A stretch of 61,885 nucleotides of DNA from Equivita sp045641605 (GTDB lineage Bacteria > Actinomycetota > Coriobacteriia > Coriobacteriales > Eggerthellaceae): assembly GCA_045641605.1 (NCBI GenBank), contig JAZUHG010000012.1, forward strand, positions 1-61,885. Reading direction: 5' to 3'. The translations under genes were made by a program, and so were the position numbers. Under the pieces are notes generated by a model, which was given only the letters and a program-made list of their open reading frames with translations, did no database searches and had not been told where the DNA came from. Shown in pieces: positions 19,771 to 28,184 of this stretch. Position 1 is the first letter of the stretch; each line of letters begins with the position of its first letter.

Positions 19771-19795
19771 CAGGGCTTTAAGCCCTGTTTTTTTA
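19771..19795. terminator. Intrinsic terminator behind ferredoxin (possibly bidirectional)
   Basis: A 6-bp CAGGGC/GCCCTG stem with a TTTAA loop, followed by seven T on the plus strand. It ends the ferredoxin transcript. The rpe stop codon on the opposite strand lies within the T run, so the same hairpin may also end the convergent rpe transcript. Confidence 0.85.
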
Positions 19796-20461
19796 TGCAT
19801 TAAATTCAGCTAGATATTTTTCTAAAGTGGCGGCGAAGTCTTCGGCTTTGTTGTTTTTATTGATTAAAGCAGAACCAACAACACAACCATTCGCTCCCGC
19901 ATCTACAACCTTTCGCGCATTTTTTGGAGCACAGTCGCCATCAACAAAAATTTCAAAATCTCAATTGTTATCAGATCTCATCTTGGAAAGCTCTGCAACT
20001 TTATCGATACATTCTGGGAGCATACGCTGTCCGGCGAAGCCAGGTTCAACAGTCATAATTAAAACAAAATCAAGATGATCAATTAAATCCCTTGCATAAT
20101 CCAAGCTAATTTTTGGACTAATAGCAATGCCAGCCTTTGCACCAAGCCCTCTGATCTTATCCAAAAGTGCAGCTGGGTCTTCGGAGTTTTCTGGATGAAA
20201 GCTTACATAATCGCCAGGCATAACCTTGAAGTATTCAACAGCTTGCTCTGGATTTAGCACCATTAAGTGCAGGTCCAAAGGTAAATCGGTAATGCTATGA
20301 ATGTCGGCATATTCACCTGTCCCGACAGAAATATTAGGCACGTAATTTCCGTCCATTACATCGTAATGAATTAGCGGGATGCCGGTTTCTTCGAATTTTT
20401 CCACGTAAGTTTTTACATCTCATGGTGCAGAACACATAATTGATGGTGCAATTTTCATCAT
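19793..20461 (-). CDS. rpe: Ribulose-phosphate 3-epimerase
   Basis: A TIM-barrel protein of 222 residues interconverting ribulose-5-phosphate and xylulose-5-phosphate. It begins MMKIAPSIMCSAPWDVKTYV; the Trp is TGA-encoded. Motifs are IHYDVMDGNYVPNIS (metal ligands His and Asp), LDLHLMV (metal ligand His), MTVEPGFAGQ, and FVDGDCAPKNA with the metal-binding Asp. A second TGA-Trp falls near 19959 (NNWDFEIFVDG). AAAGGAG precedes two adjacent ATGs; the second (20458) is better spaced. It works with RpiB (22877-23326) in the non-oxidative pentose phosphate pathway. The gene is convergent with ferredoxin. Confidence 0.94.
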
Positions 20462-20512
20462 AACTCCTTTGACGAGTCCATTATACACCATTTATTTTAA
20501 AGGGATACAAGA

Positions 20513-20590
20513 TGGTCGGGTAGACTGGACTTGAACCAGCGACCCCACGACCCCCAGTCGTGTGCGCTACCAAACTGCGCCACTACCCGA
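20513..20590 (-). tRNA. tRNA-Pro (GGG)
   Basis: A 78-nt cloverleaf with encoded CCA. The acceptor stem is TCGGGTA/TACCCGA, the anticodon stem CACGA/TCGTG encloses loop CTGGGGG, giving anticodon GGG, and the T arm has GGTTCAAGTCC. A TATAAT on the same strand, just 5' of the gene, may be its own -10 element. Confidence 0.92.
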
Positions 20591-20649
20591 CAGATCTGTA
20601 ATTATAATATTTATTTTTAAGAAAGAGATGAACTTTTATGAGTACGGAG

Positions 20650-20796
20650 AGTTTTGGATTCAAAAATTTTTAGTGGTCTTAAGGCGACCGCGACAGTGAT
20701 ATATCTTTAAGATTTTTCGTAGAAAAATGCTTAAAGGTATATCACGGCTGGCAGGCAAGCAGTTAATTATAAAGAAAAATTTTAGAATCCAAAACT
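20650..20796. mobile_element. MITE-like element between two tRNA genes
   Basis: A 147-bp non-coding element bounded by inverted repeats of about 22 bp with one mismatch (AGTTTTGGATTC then A/T-rich sequence; arms 20650-20671 and 20775-20796) and flanked by a perfect 5-bp direct repeat CGGAG (20645-20649 and 20797-20801), as expected of a target-site duplication. Inside is a second near-perfect inverted repeat (20696-20745) with arms GTGATATATCTTTAAG and CTTAAAGGTATATCAC. No gene is encoded, so it would need a transposase from elsewhere. The right duplication abuts the CCA end of tRNA-Arg. Confidence 0.7.
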
Positions 20797-20801
20797 CGGA
20801 G

Positions 20802-20878
20802 TGGCGCGCCTTGAGGGATTCGAACCCCCGACGTACCGGTTCGTAGCCGGTCCCTCTATCCAGCTGAGGTAAAGGCGC
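20802..20878 (-). tRNA. tRNA-Arg (ACG)
   Basis: A 77-nt cloverleaf with acceptor stem GCGCCTT/AAGGCGC, discriminator G and encoded CCA. The anticodon stem ACCGG/CCGGT encloses CTACGAA, giving ACG, which would be edited to ICG. The D arm (CCTC AGCTGGATA GAGG) and T arm (GGTTCGAATCC) are regular. The 3' end touches the repeat of the MITE-like element. Confidence 0.93.
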
Positions 20879-20952
20879 GCGTGAGTGAGTATTTTGCTAC
20901 ATATAAGAACAAAAGTCAAGAATATTTGATAGAATATCAATCACGGGGAACC

Positions 20953-22413
20953 ATGCAAGAATTCGTTCAAATTACAGAAAACATCAAAAACGCTATCTCA
21001 AATGATTTCTTCATTGCGTTGATTTTGTTAGGGGGCTTATTTTTTACTATACGATTAGTCTTCCCCCAATTTAGATTTGCAAAACAACTTAAGTGAGCCC
21101 TAAGTGATAATAGCGGGAAAAAAGAAGACGGCATTTCCCCATTCCAGGCATTCATTACTGCTTTAGGAGCACGCGTAGGAGTTGGTAATATCGCAGGCAT
21201 TGCTTCGGCGATTGCAACTGGCGGCCCTGGAGCCATTTTTTGAATTTGAATGTTTGGAATATTTGGATCTGCAGTTTCATTTTTAGAAGGTGTCTTGGGC
21301 CAGGCATATAAACTTAAAGACGGCGACGAATTTTTGGGAGGCCCAGCATGATATATATGAAGGGGTTTTCGAAATAAAAAAGCATCCAAATTAATAAGTA
21401 TGCTATTTGCAGTAATTGCTGTACTTAGCTTCGGAATTTTAATGCCGGGTGTGCAAAGCAACACCGTTGTTAACAGTATAGAAAATGGCTTCGGAGCTGA
21501 TAAAACCATAACAATCCTTATCGCTGCAGTTTTGATAGCAGTTATCATATGAGGCGGTATTAAGCGCATTGGTAAAATCGAAGCAATCTTAACGCCTATT
21601 AAATGTATTGCATATTTGGCATTTGCAACAATTGTAATCGTATACTACGCAGACTATATTGGTATTACATTCCAATACATTTTTACTAGTGCATTTGGAC
21701 TAAATGCCGTATTTGGAGGAATCGTAGGTTCGGCAATTACGATGGGCGTTCGACGCGGAATTTATTCTACCGATGTAGTATATGGACCAGGTGGAACATT
21801 TGCTGCAACAGCCCGCTGCGACCATCCCGTAAAGCAAGGAATCTTGCAGGCTCTTTCTGTTTTGCTTTCAACTTTGCTAATTTGTACGGCAACTGCATTA
21901 ATGGTAATTCAGTCAGGTGCTCCTCAAATTGTTGCCTCAACAGGTGAAATTTTATATACCGGACCAACTTTTCCAGGAACTGAAGCTGGGGCCGAATGGG
22001 TCCAAGCAGCATTGAAATCGGTACCAATTTTAGAAGCTTGGGCGCCACAAGTACTCGCTGTTATGATTGCAATCTTTGCCGTGGGTACAATTATTGGATT
22101 TTATTACATCATCGAAAACAATCTTAGATTCATAATGGGTAAAACAAGCAAGCCTGCAATCTTTATTGCAAAATGCGTATTTTTGGTATCGCTTGTGGTT
22201 AGCGCTATTGTTGATTCGTCGTTTATTTGAAGTACCGCTGATATTGGCATGGGGCTTCTAGGCTGAATAAACATGATTTGTTTGTTTAACCTCTCACCGA
22301 AGGCAATTAAAATTGTAAAAGATTTTACAGCAAACATAAAGGCAAAAAGAAAGCCAAAATTTAAACCTGAAAAATATGGCATCAAAGACGATACCGGTGC
22401 CTGGAAAAATTAA
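20953..22413 (+). CDS. Alanine/glycine:cation symporter family protein (AGCS)
   Basis: A 486-residue multi-pass symporter. Recognisable AGCS motifs are ARVGVGNIAGIASAIATGGP, FLEGVLGQAYK, GGPAWYIWRG and GVRRGIYS. Several in-frame TGAs are Trp (KQLKWALSD, IFWIWMFG, PAWYIWRG, IIWGGIKR, SFIWSTAD), and the PAWYI Trp is conserved in the family. The usual sodium/substrate segment SNEAGxGSAP is replaced by STDVVYGPGGTF, and the usual GTVGTGNIAG reads ARVGVGNIAG, so ion or substrate use may differ from alanine/Na+. The ATG at 20953 is preferred because GGGGAA precedes it; a longer GTG start at 20881 would abut the tRNA. It converges with comEB, overlapping by 4 nt. Confidence 0.88.
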
Positions 22414-22868
22414 TTCTCGAAACCCTCTAAAACTCTAAGTTTAATTCCTGCCTCTTTTAAAAGGCTCATTGCAAGTTCATCTGGGTATGGATTTGTATAT
22501 ACAACTTCTTTAATTCCAGTATTAATAATCATTTTTGCGCATACAACGCATGGTTGAGTTGTGCAATATAGTACCGAGCCGTCCAAGTTGGTCCCACTCT
22601 TCGCTGCTTGTATAATCGCATTTTGCTCGGCATGAAGGCCTCGACAAATTTCATGACGCTGACCACTTGGAACACCTTGCTGCTCACGAAGGCAACCAGT
22701 TTCTTCGCAGTGTTTAAGGCCCGAAGGCACACCGTTGTAGCCCGTTGCAAGGATTCGCTTATCATTTACAACAATGGCACCTACTGCCCTTCGGATACAT
22801 GTAGTTCTGCTTGCAACTTGATGTGCAATTGTCATGAAATATTCGTCTCAACTTGGTCTCTCAGCCAT
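22410..22868 (-). CDS. comEB: dCMP deaminase family protein (ComEB-like)
   Basis: A 152-residue zinc deaminase that converts dCMP to dUMP for thymidylate synthesis. It begins MAERPSWDEYFMTIA; the Trp of the highly conserved RPSWDEYF is encoded by TGA, so a standard-code caller would start it 33 nt late and lose the motif. The zinc site is LHAEQNAI (His-Ala-Glu) with TTQPCVVCAKMI (PCxxC). A second zinc may be held by the CEETGCLREQ region. AGGAGA precedes the ATG. It lies 8 bp after rpiB in the same direction and is convergent with the symporter gene. Confidence 0.95.
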
Positions 22869-22876
22869 AATATCTC

Positions 22877-23326
22877 CTATTTAAAATAATCTTTCTCTAT
22901 ATCCATAATTTTTTGAACGCGACGATCGTGCCTATCGCCTTCTTCTTCGGCAGCCATATAAGCGTCTACACAATTTTTGCAGTCGTCTAAACTCATAAAT
23001 CTTCCGGATAAACAAATGACATTTGCGTGATTATGTTGCTTCGCCAACTTTGCGTAATCTACATTTGGAACAACAGCAGCGCGAATTCCCTTAACTTTAT
23101 TTGCAGCCAAAGACATTCCAATGCCTGTTCCACACATCAAAATTCCGAAGTCACTAATGCCAGCCGCAACTTTTTCAGCTACAGGCAAAGCGTAATCTGG
23201 ATAATCGCAACTTTCGGTAGAATTTGTACCACAGTCATCAACTTCGTGACCAAGGTCACTTAAATGTTTAATCATCTCTGCTTTATATTCGATAGCACCA
23301 TGATCTGTTCCAATTGAAATTTTCAT
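22877..23326 (-). CDS. rpiB: Ribose-5-phosphate isomerase B
   Basis: A 149-residue RpiB/LacAB-family isomerase interconverting ribose-5-phosphate and ribulose-5-phosphate. It begins MKISIGTDHGAIEYKAEM with the phosphate-contacting Asp-His, has CDYPDYALPVAE, and the active-site loop MCGTGIGMSLAANKVKGIRA with the catalytic Cys. The sequence fits ribose isomerase better than LacA/LacB galactose-6-phosphate isomerase, but galE is directly upstream, so a related sugar substrate cannot be excluded. It overlaps the galE stop as TAATG with GGAGGGAT as the ribosome site. Confidence 0.92.
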   Translation of the reverse strand: MKISIGTDHGAIEYKAEMIKHLSDLGHEVDDCGTNSTESCDYPDYALPVAEKVAAGISDFGILMCGTGIGMSLAANKVKGIRAAVVPNVDYAKLAKQHNHANVICLSGRFMSLDDCKNCVDAYMAAEEEGDRHDRRVQKIMDIEKDYFK

Positions 23327-24378
23327 TAGTATCCCTCCGGATTATTTTTTTGTCAATTTCAAGAATCTTCGCACATCTTTTTGATGTCAAATTGTGCGAC
23401 TCATTCCATTTCAGATTTTGCTTTACTTGGATCTGCATAACAGGTTGCGATGTCGCCGGGTCTTCGGTCTTTGATTTCGTATTTAAGCTCATGACCGCAA
23501 GCCGCCTCAAAAGCTTTAATAACTTCCAACACGCTTGAACCCTTGCCAGTCCCGAGGTTAAAAACCTCAACTCCAGCTTTTCCTGCCATTCACTTGAGCG
23601 CAGAAACGTGGCCTTTTGCCAGGTCAACAACGTGAATATAATCACGAACACCAGTACCGTCAGGGGTATCATAATCGTCACCCCAAACATTAATGCAATC
23701 CAACTTACCAACGGCAACTTGTGCAACATATGGCACCAAATTGTTCGGGATACCTTTTGGATCCTCGCCAATCTTGCCAGACTCATGCGCACCAATTGGA
23801 TTGAAGTACCGAAGCAAAACAATGTTCCACTCGCCATCGCCAACACAAAGGTCCGTAAAAATTTGTTCCTGCATGCTCTTGGTTTGGCCATAAGGGTTTG
23901 TTGGCTGGCCCTTCGGACAATTCTCGGTAATGGGAATTTCCACAGGGTCGCCATAAACTGTCGCGCTGGATGAGAAAATCAAGTTCTTGACACCAGCTTC
24001 GCGAGCGCATTCACACAGGTTGAAAGTTGAAATCAAATTGTTTTGATAATACTCGAGTGGCTTTTCGACGCTTTCGCCGACAGCCTTAAAACCCGCAAAG
24101 TGAATTATCGCATCGATATCATTTTCCCCGAAGACACAATCAAGCTTCGACTTATCCAAAAGATTAAGCTTGTAAAACTTCAGGCGGTCTTCGGCACAAG
24201 TGATTTCTTTGACACGGTCAAGCGCAACTTCGCTTGAATTGCTCAAGTCATCAACAACCACAACGTTATAGCCATCGTTTAAAAGCTCAACGCATGTGTG
24301 AGAGCCTATATAGCCAGCGCCACCGGTTACCAAAATAGTGGTTTCCAGTGGCGCTTTATTTAAATCTTTATTTGACAT
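23326..24378 (-). CDS. galE: UDP-glucose 4-epimerase
   Basis: A 350-residue SDR-extended epimerase interconverting UDP-glucose and UDP-galactose. It shows ILVTGGAGYIGSHTCVELL (NAD binding), HFAGFKAVGESVEKPLEYY, SSSATVYGDP and YGQTKSMQEQ (catalytic Tyr and Lys), and LLRYFNPIGAHESG. Four Trp are TGA-encoded, including the C-terminal DSWNWQKNNPEGY, whose Trp pair is a GalE hallmark. It begins with an extra 13-residue leader compared with many GalE. With the two mutarotases at 26.9-29.4 kb it indicates galactose use or galactosylation of surface polymers. It precedes rpiB by TAATG overlap and follows rubrerythrin closely. Confidence 0.97.
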
Positions 24379-24384
24379 TAAATA

Positions 24385-24924
24385 TTAGTAATTTTTAGCT
24401 TCAATTTGGAAGTAAGCTTGTGGATGTCCACAAACTGGGCAAAGTTTAGGTGCTTGAGTACCAACGCAAATGTGGCCACACTTACGACATTCCCAAACCT
24501 TTACTTCGCTCTTCTCAAATACTTCTTTTGCCTCAACATTCTTTAGAAGTGCTCTGTAGCGTTCTTCGTGACGCTTTTCAATTTCAGCAACAGCACGGAA
24601 TTTAGCTGCCAACTCTGGGAAGCCCTCGTCTTCGGCAGTTTGAGCAAAGTCGTTGTACATATCTGTCCACTCGAATTGCTCACCATCAGCAGCAGCATTT
24701 AAATTAGCAACAGTGTCGCCAATTCCATCTAATTCTTTAAACCATTGCTTGGCATGAACCTGCTCGTTTGCAGCAGTCTCTAGAAATAGAGCAGAAATTT
24801 GCTCATAACCTTCTTTTTTAGCAACACCAGCAAAATAGGTGTATTTGTTGCGTGCTTGACTCTCGCCAGCAAAAGCTTCTTGTAAATTTTTCTCTGTTTG
24901 AGTTCCAGCATATTTATTAGCCAT
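24385..24924 (-). CDS. rbr: Rubrerythrin
   Basis: A 179-residue NADH-peroxidase-type rubrerythrin. The ferritin-like four-helix domain provides diiron ligands in AFAGESQARNKYTYFA, TAANEQVHAKQWF and AVAEIEKRHEERYRAL. The C-terminal rubredoxin domain has CRKCGHICVG and CPVCGHPQAYF. It detoxifies hydrogen peroxide in anaerobes. The start MANKYAGT at 24924 follows AAAGGAGGAATT, so the longer frame beginning 27 nt upstream is unlikely. It is transcribed after desulfoferrodoxin and before galE. Confidence 0.96.
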   Translation of the reverse strand: MANKYAGTQTEKNLQEAFAGESQARNKYTYFAGVAKKEGYEQISALFLETAANEQVHAKQWFKELDGIGDTVANLNAAADGEQFEWTDMYNDFAQTAEDEGFPELAAKFRAVAEIEKRHEERYRALLKNVEAKEVFEKSEVKVWECRKCGHICVGTQAPKLCPVCGHPQAYFQIEAKNY

Positions 24925-24938
24925 AATTCCTCCTTTAA

Positions 24939-25313
24939 CTAATTCTTCCATAATCCATGAATATTACAATATGCATAAACAGCAACTACTTCGTCTCCTT
25001 TAACCAAAGAAAAAACAGCATGAGGAGCATCTCCAGGCTTAAGATTTTTTCTTTGATAACCATCTTTGGTTTTAACAGAGATCCACTCGATGTAGTGCTC
25101 TTCTGTCATTGGATGGTCTTCAATACCAACATTAACGCGAAGCATGTTATCGCTATTTTCATAAACTGGGACATGCTTTTCCTTCGAAGCATCAACAACA
25201 CCAGCCTCAATTGCTTCCATAGGCTGACCACAACAAATAATTGGCACACCTGTATCTTTAACAACAGATACAATTTGCCCACATTTTTTACATACTAAAT
25301 ACTTAATTTCCAT
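24939..25313 (-). CDS. dfx: Desulfoferrodoxin (superoxide reductase)
   Basis: A 124-residue superoxide reductase. The N-terminal desulforedoxin domain has CKKCG and CCGQPM (four cysteines for the Fe(Cys)4 centre). The catalytic domain has EKHVPVYE, EDHPMTEEHYIEWI and YCNIHGLW, supplying the His4Cys site. It reduces superoxide to peroxide without making oxygen, and the rubrerythrin gene just downstream would remove the peroxide. GGAGG precedes the start, and an extended -10 promoter is seen about 35 nt further upstream. Confidence 0.96.
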   Translation of the reverse strand: MEIKYLVCKKCGQIVSVVKDTGVPIICCGQPMEAIEAGVVDASKEKHVPVYENSDNMLRVNVGIEDHPMTEEHYIEWISVKTKDGYQRKNLKPGDAPHAVFSLVKGDEVVAVYAYCNIHGLWKN

Positions 25314-25339
25314 AATATAAACCTCCTTGAAAATTATGC

Positions 25340-25385
25340 ATTTAAAGGGCTTTTATAGCATAAGCAATTCTATCACAAACATTAA
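25340..25385 (-). promoter_or_regulatory. Putative promoter of dfx-rbr-galE-rpiB-comEB
   Basis: On the minus strand an extended -10 element TGcTATAAA (TATAAA at 25352-25357) lies about 35 bp before dfx, with only a weak -35 (TTTGTG). The next five genes follow without a visible terminator. Confidence 0.45.
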
Positions 25386-25479
25386 ATTAAGGCTACGTAA
25401 TTTTCTCGCAAAAATAAACGTACCTAACAAAAGTGAAGCATTTTCCTTTAATACCTATTTAATTATTCAAATGAAAGGT

Positions 25480-25569
25480 TGGTGTCGGAGATGAGATTTG
25501 TACTCACACGTCCGGTAATTGGACACAGGCACCTCAAGCCTGCGCGTCTGCCAGTTCCGCCACTCCGAC
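25480..25569 (-). tRNA. tRNA-Leu (GAG)
   Basis: A class II tRNA of 90 nt with a long variable arm. The acceptor stem is GTCGGAG/CTCCGAC with encoded CCA, and the anticodon loop TTGAGGT gives GAG. It sits 6 bp downstream of secG on the same strand, the common secG-tRNA-Leu arrangement. Confidence 0.92.
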
Positions 25570-25575
25570 TTTTAA

Positions 25576-25842
25576 TTACGAAGAACTTCCACCAGAGATA
25601 GTGCCTTGAGGATACAAAATCATCAAAGCAATAAGTGTTAGCAGGAAGATAATTGCGAGGATGATAGTGATTCTGTCAAGGTTTTTCTCCACAATGCTAG
25701 TACCTGTTTGACTAGAGTAAACAGAACTTGCAATCATGTCAGAAACGCCAGTACCCTTACCTGAATGTAACAGAATAAAGATAATCAATCCTGTACCAGA
25801 CAAGAACAACAAAATTAATAATAATATTACATACCACTCCAT
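25576..25842 (-). CDS. secG: Preprotein translocase subunit SecG
   Basis: An 88-residue membrane protein with two helices (about 4-26 and 55-78), the conserved SGKGTGVSDMI loop and a Ser/Gly-rich tail. SecG assists SecYEG in protein export. AGGAGAAAAC precedes the ATG. The Trp is TGG. It is followed 6 bp downstream by tRNA-Leu(GAG). Confidence 0.93.
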   Translation of the reverse strand: MEWYVILLLILLFLSGTGLIIFILLHSGKGTGVSDMIASSVYSSQTGTSIVEKNLDRITIILAIIFLLTLIALMILYPQGTISGGSSS

Positions 25843-25991
25843 GTTTTCTCCTACTTAAAACTTACGTGGACTGCGAAATTATACACTTTTTCCCTAAATA
25901 TGCAAGTAATTTTTCCTTTCTCAAAAATGAAAGAATATAATCCACAAAAATTATCCAAACCATCCCAAATTGCTCCTTCACCAATCCAAAT

Positions 25992-26261
25992 TGGCTCAAA
26001 ACGCTTAAAGTGAGTGAATTGTCTTATTTGAAACAAAGAAAATGGCACAAATAGGCTTTAGTGAGTGAAAAATTATCACTAATATAATGAAAATGGCTCA
26101 AATTGCGGTAAATGAGTGAATATTTTTGTAACATTCACTCACTTTGGTTAATTTAAGCCATTATGAAAGATAAATTCACAAATATTCACTCACTTTGGTT
26201 CATTTAAGCCATTATGAAAGATAAATTCACAAATATTCACTCACTAAACGTAATTTGAGCC
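25992..26261. repeat. Repeat family A, array 1: three forward then three inverted copies
   Basis: The 490-bp gap between secG and rnpB holds six copies of a 28-bp element with consensus TGGCTCAAAT, about 8 variable bases, then AGTGAGTGAA and a T-rich tail. Copies begin near 25992, 26043 and 26094 on the plus strand and 26133, 26183 and 26234 inverted, about 50 bp apart, making a mirror-image array centred near 26128. The last two inverted copies also share the linker (ATTATGAAAGATAAATTCAC). Another array of the same element is at 61185-61404. No gene, CRISPR spacer pattern or tRNA is present. Confidence 0.85.
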
Positions 26262-26333
26262 AAATTTATTAATTGCAACTGTTTTAGTACTGACTTAAAA
26301 ATATAAGGATCGACGGGATTAATTTTGAAAGTG

Positions 26334-26682
26334 GGTAGAGTGGGTCGATAAGCCGGGTTCTGTCGTGTGAGGACCATTTCTCTTGGCTAAGCATTGCTGC
26401 TGAGCTCTAGCGCGCAACCCGAATGCAGTATGGGCAGTACTATAGCATTCCTATTTGCGTTTGCTCCGGATGGGGTTTACCAAGCTACTTCGTCTCCGAA
26501 GTACTGGTGCGCTCTTACCGCACCTTTTCAGCTTTTCCCTTTGCACAAATGTGCAGGTGGGAGTTTCCTTTTCTGTGGCACTTTCCGTCGAGTTGCCCCG
26601 CCCAGCTGTTAGCTGGCATCCTGCCCTTTGGAGCCCGGACTTTCCTCGTTAAAAACGCAGTCCTCATGGCCCACTCTATCTT
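26334..26682 (-). ncRNA. rnpB: RNase P RNA
   Basis: About 350 nt with the universal core: near the 5' end GAGGAAAGTCCGGGCTCC, then AGGGCAGGATGCC, GGCGGGGCAACTCGACGG, GGAAACTCCCACC, and near the 3' end ACAGAACCCGGCTTATCG. The ends pair as P1 (TAGAGTGGG/CCCACTCTA). The layout looks like the ancestral type A, not the B type of Bacilli and mollicutes, which argues against a mollicute host. Reading frames across it are spurious. An extended -10, TGcTATAAT (26694-26699), lies just upstream. Confidence 0.95.
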
Positions 26683-26701
26683 AAGCAGGCGGTATTATAG
26701 C

Positions 26702-26881
26702 ACAAAGTGGGGAGGAGTGCGAGGTTTGGTTATGGCGTGCCGAAGACGAGGTCGCAGATCGCTTTAGCTACAAAGTTTGGAAGAGTGCGAGATTTGGTTA
26801 TGGCGTGCCGAAGACGAGGTCGCAGATCGCTTTAGCTACAAAGTGTGGAGGAGTGCGAGGTTTGGTTATGGTGTGCCGAAG
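26702..26881. repeat. 68-bp tandem repeat, about 2.6 copies
   Basis: Units beginning ACAAAGT at 26702, 26770 and 26838 share GAGTGCGAGNTTTGGTTATG, GTGTGCCGAAGACGAGGTCG and CAGATCGCTTTAGCT with few differences; the third copy is cut short. The array fills the 200 bp between the 3' end of the mutarotase gene and the rnpB promoter, directly upstream of that promoter. No reading frame runs through it consistently. Confidence 0.85.
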
Positions 26882-26889
26882 TTTTGCTT

Positions 26890-28176
26890 TTATTCCACGC
26901 TGAAATGATATTCAGATTTTGACCTGTGAATCTGCCCCTGCAATAGCATTGTGTCTGGAAAGTTTGGATGGTTAGGACTATCTGGGAAATGCTGAGGTTC
27001 AAGAACAAATGCAGCGTACTTTTCGATTGGTTTGTTGTGTTTGCTAATAAGCGAGCCATCCATGTCATGGCAATCGAAAAACTGAAGACCAGGTTCGGTA
27101 GTATGGATTGTCATGGTAATACCACTAAGATCACTTTTTACCTTGGCAGCAAGACGAGCTTCATCTTTAAGAGCTTCGGAGCCATCATCGGTAACTTCAA
27201 ATTTTCCATCACACTCAACACCTTTAGCAGCAGCTTCGTCATGGGTCATAAGAACAAAATTATGGTCATAACCTTTGCCATATTTAAGCTGCTGATTATC
27301 TGCTTCGATATCTTTACCAACAAGCTTGCCTTTTCCGTTGCAGAAAAAGTCGAAGACATCACCTTCGGGGGTTGGTTTAATCTCGCCAGTAGGAATAAGT
27401 TCAGCATCAACAGGAGTAGTGGCCTTGCTGTAAATTGTTAGGTTTTGCTCTGTAATTGGAGCGCTTGGATCACCAGAAGGGCACCAATAAGTGTGGTTGC
27501 TCAAATTAACAGGACAAGGTTTGGTGCAATTTGATTCATAGAACATACTAACAGTGTTGTTGTTATTAAGTGTATAGGTTATGTCAGTAGTGAATCGCCC
27601 AGGGAAACCCATGTCATCAATTTCGCTAGTTAAATTAAGTTTAATAAATGACGAAGGATCATATTCTTTTACCTCAAAGGTTTGGTTGTGCATACCAAAC
27701 TTACCGCCGTGTAGCATGTTGCCTTTTTCGTTCGTGTCTACCTGGTAAGTCTTACCCTCATAGGTTCACTGCCCTTTTTTAATACGATTCGCAAAACGCC
27801 CACAAACAGCACCAAAAAAATTCGTTGGCCTTTCATTGTAGTTTGCATATTTACGAATGTCATCGAAGCCGAGGACCACATCCCTAAAAGCTCCATCTTT
27901 ATCAGGCATCATTAACGAAACTACGCGCGCACCGAAGTTCGTGACACACAACTCCGCACCATTTTTATTAGTGATGCTATAAAGCTTAGTTGGAACACTC
28001 GAGCCGTTGGCATTTTCCAAACCAGAGTTTAGAGTTCTAACACCCTGTGTCTCAAACTTTGCAAAATCCAAACCAGATTTAGTAGCAGCAGAACAAGAGC
28101 TCAAAACAGGTGCAACTCCTGCTGCGGCAATTGCAGCTGTTCCACCAAGTACAAAACTTCTTCTTGAAATATTCAT
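26890..28176 (-). CDS. Tat-exported lipoprotein galactose mutarotase (aldose 1-epimerase)
   Basis: A 428-residue mutarotase with an export signal. The N-terminus NISRRSFVLGGTAAIAAAG contains the twin-arginine motif SRRSFV and ends in VLSSC, a plausible lipobox, so the protein is probably a Tat-dependent lipoprotein outside the membrane. The enzyme part (from about residue 55) has GARVVSLMMPDKDG, VVLGFDD, GAVCGRFANRI, NLSNHTYW (catalytic His), GKGYDHNFVL and FVLEPQHFPDSPN (catalytic Glu). One TGA-Trp lies at GQWTYEGKTY near 27765. It interconverts alpha and beta sugars. A second, cytoplasmic copy lies directly upstream, 9 bp away. Confidence 0.93.
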
Positions 28177-28184
28177 AGCCTCTC

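Noticed and set aside
20881..20952. GTG start for the AGCS symporter at 20881
   Set aside because: It would lie 3 bp from the tRNA-Arg gene with no ribosome site; the ATG at 20953 has GGGGAA upstream and fits the family start.
25992..26261. CRISPR array
   Set aside because: Copies change orientation halfway, are degenerate, share linkers instead of unique spacers, and no cas gene is in the window.
26394..26767. Plus-strand reading frames of 65-114 codons
   Set aside because: They lie across the conserved RNase P RNA and the tandem repeats and have no protein-family resemblance.
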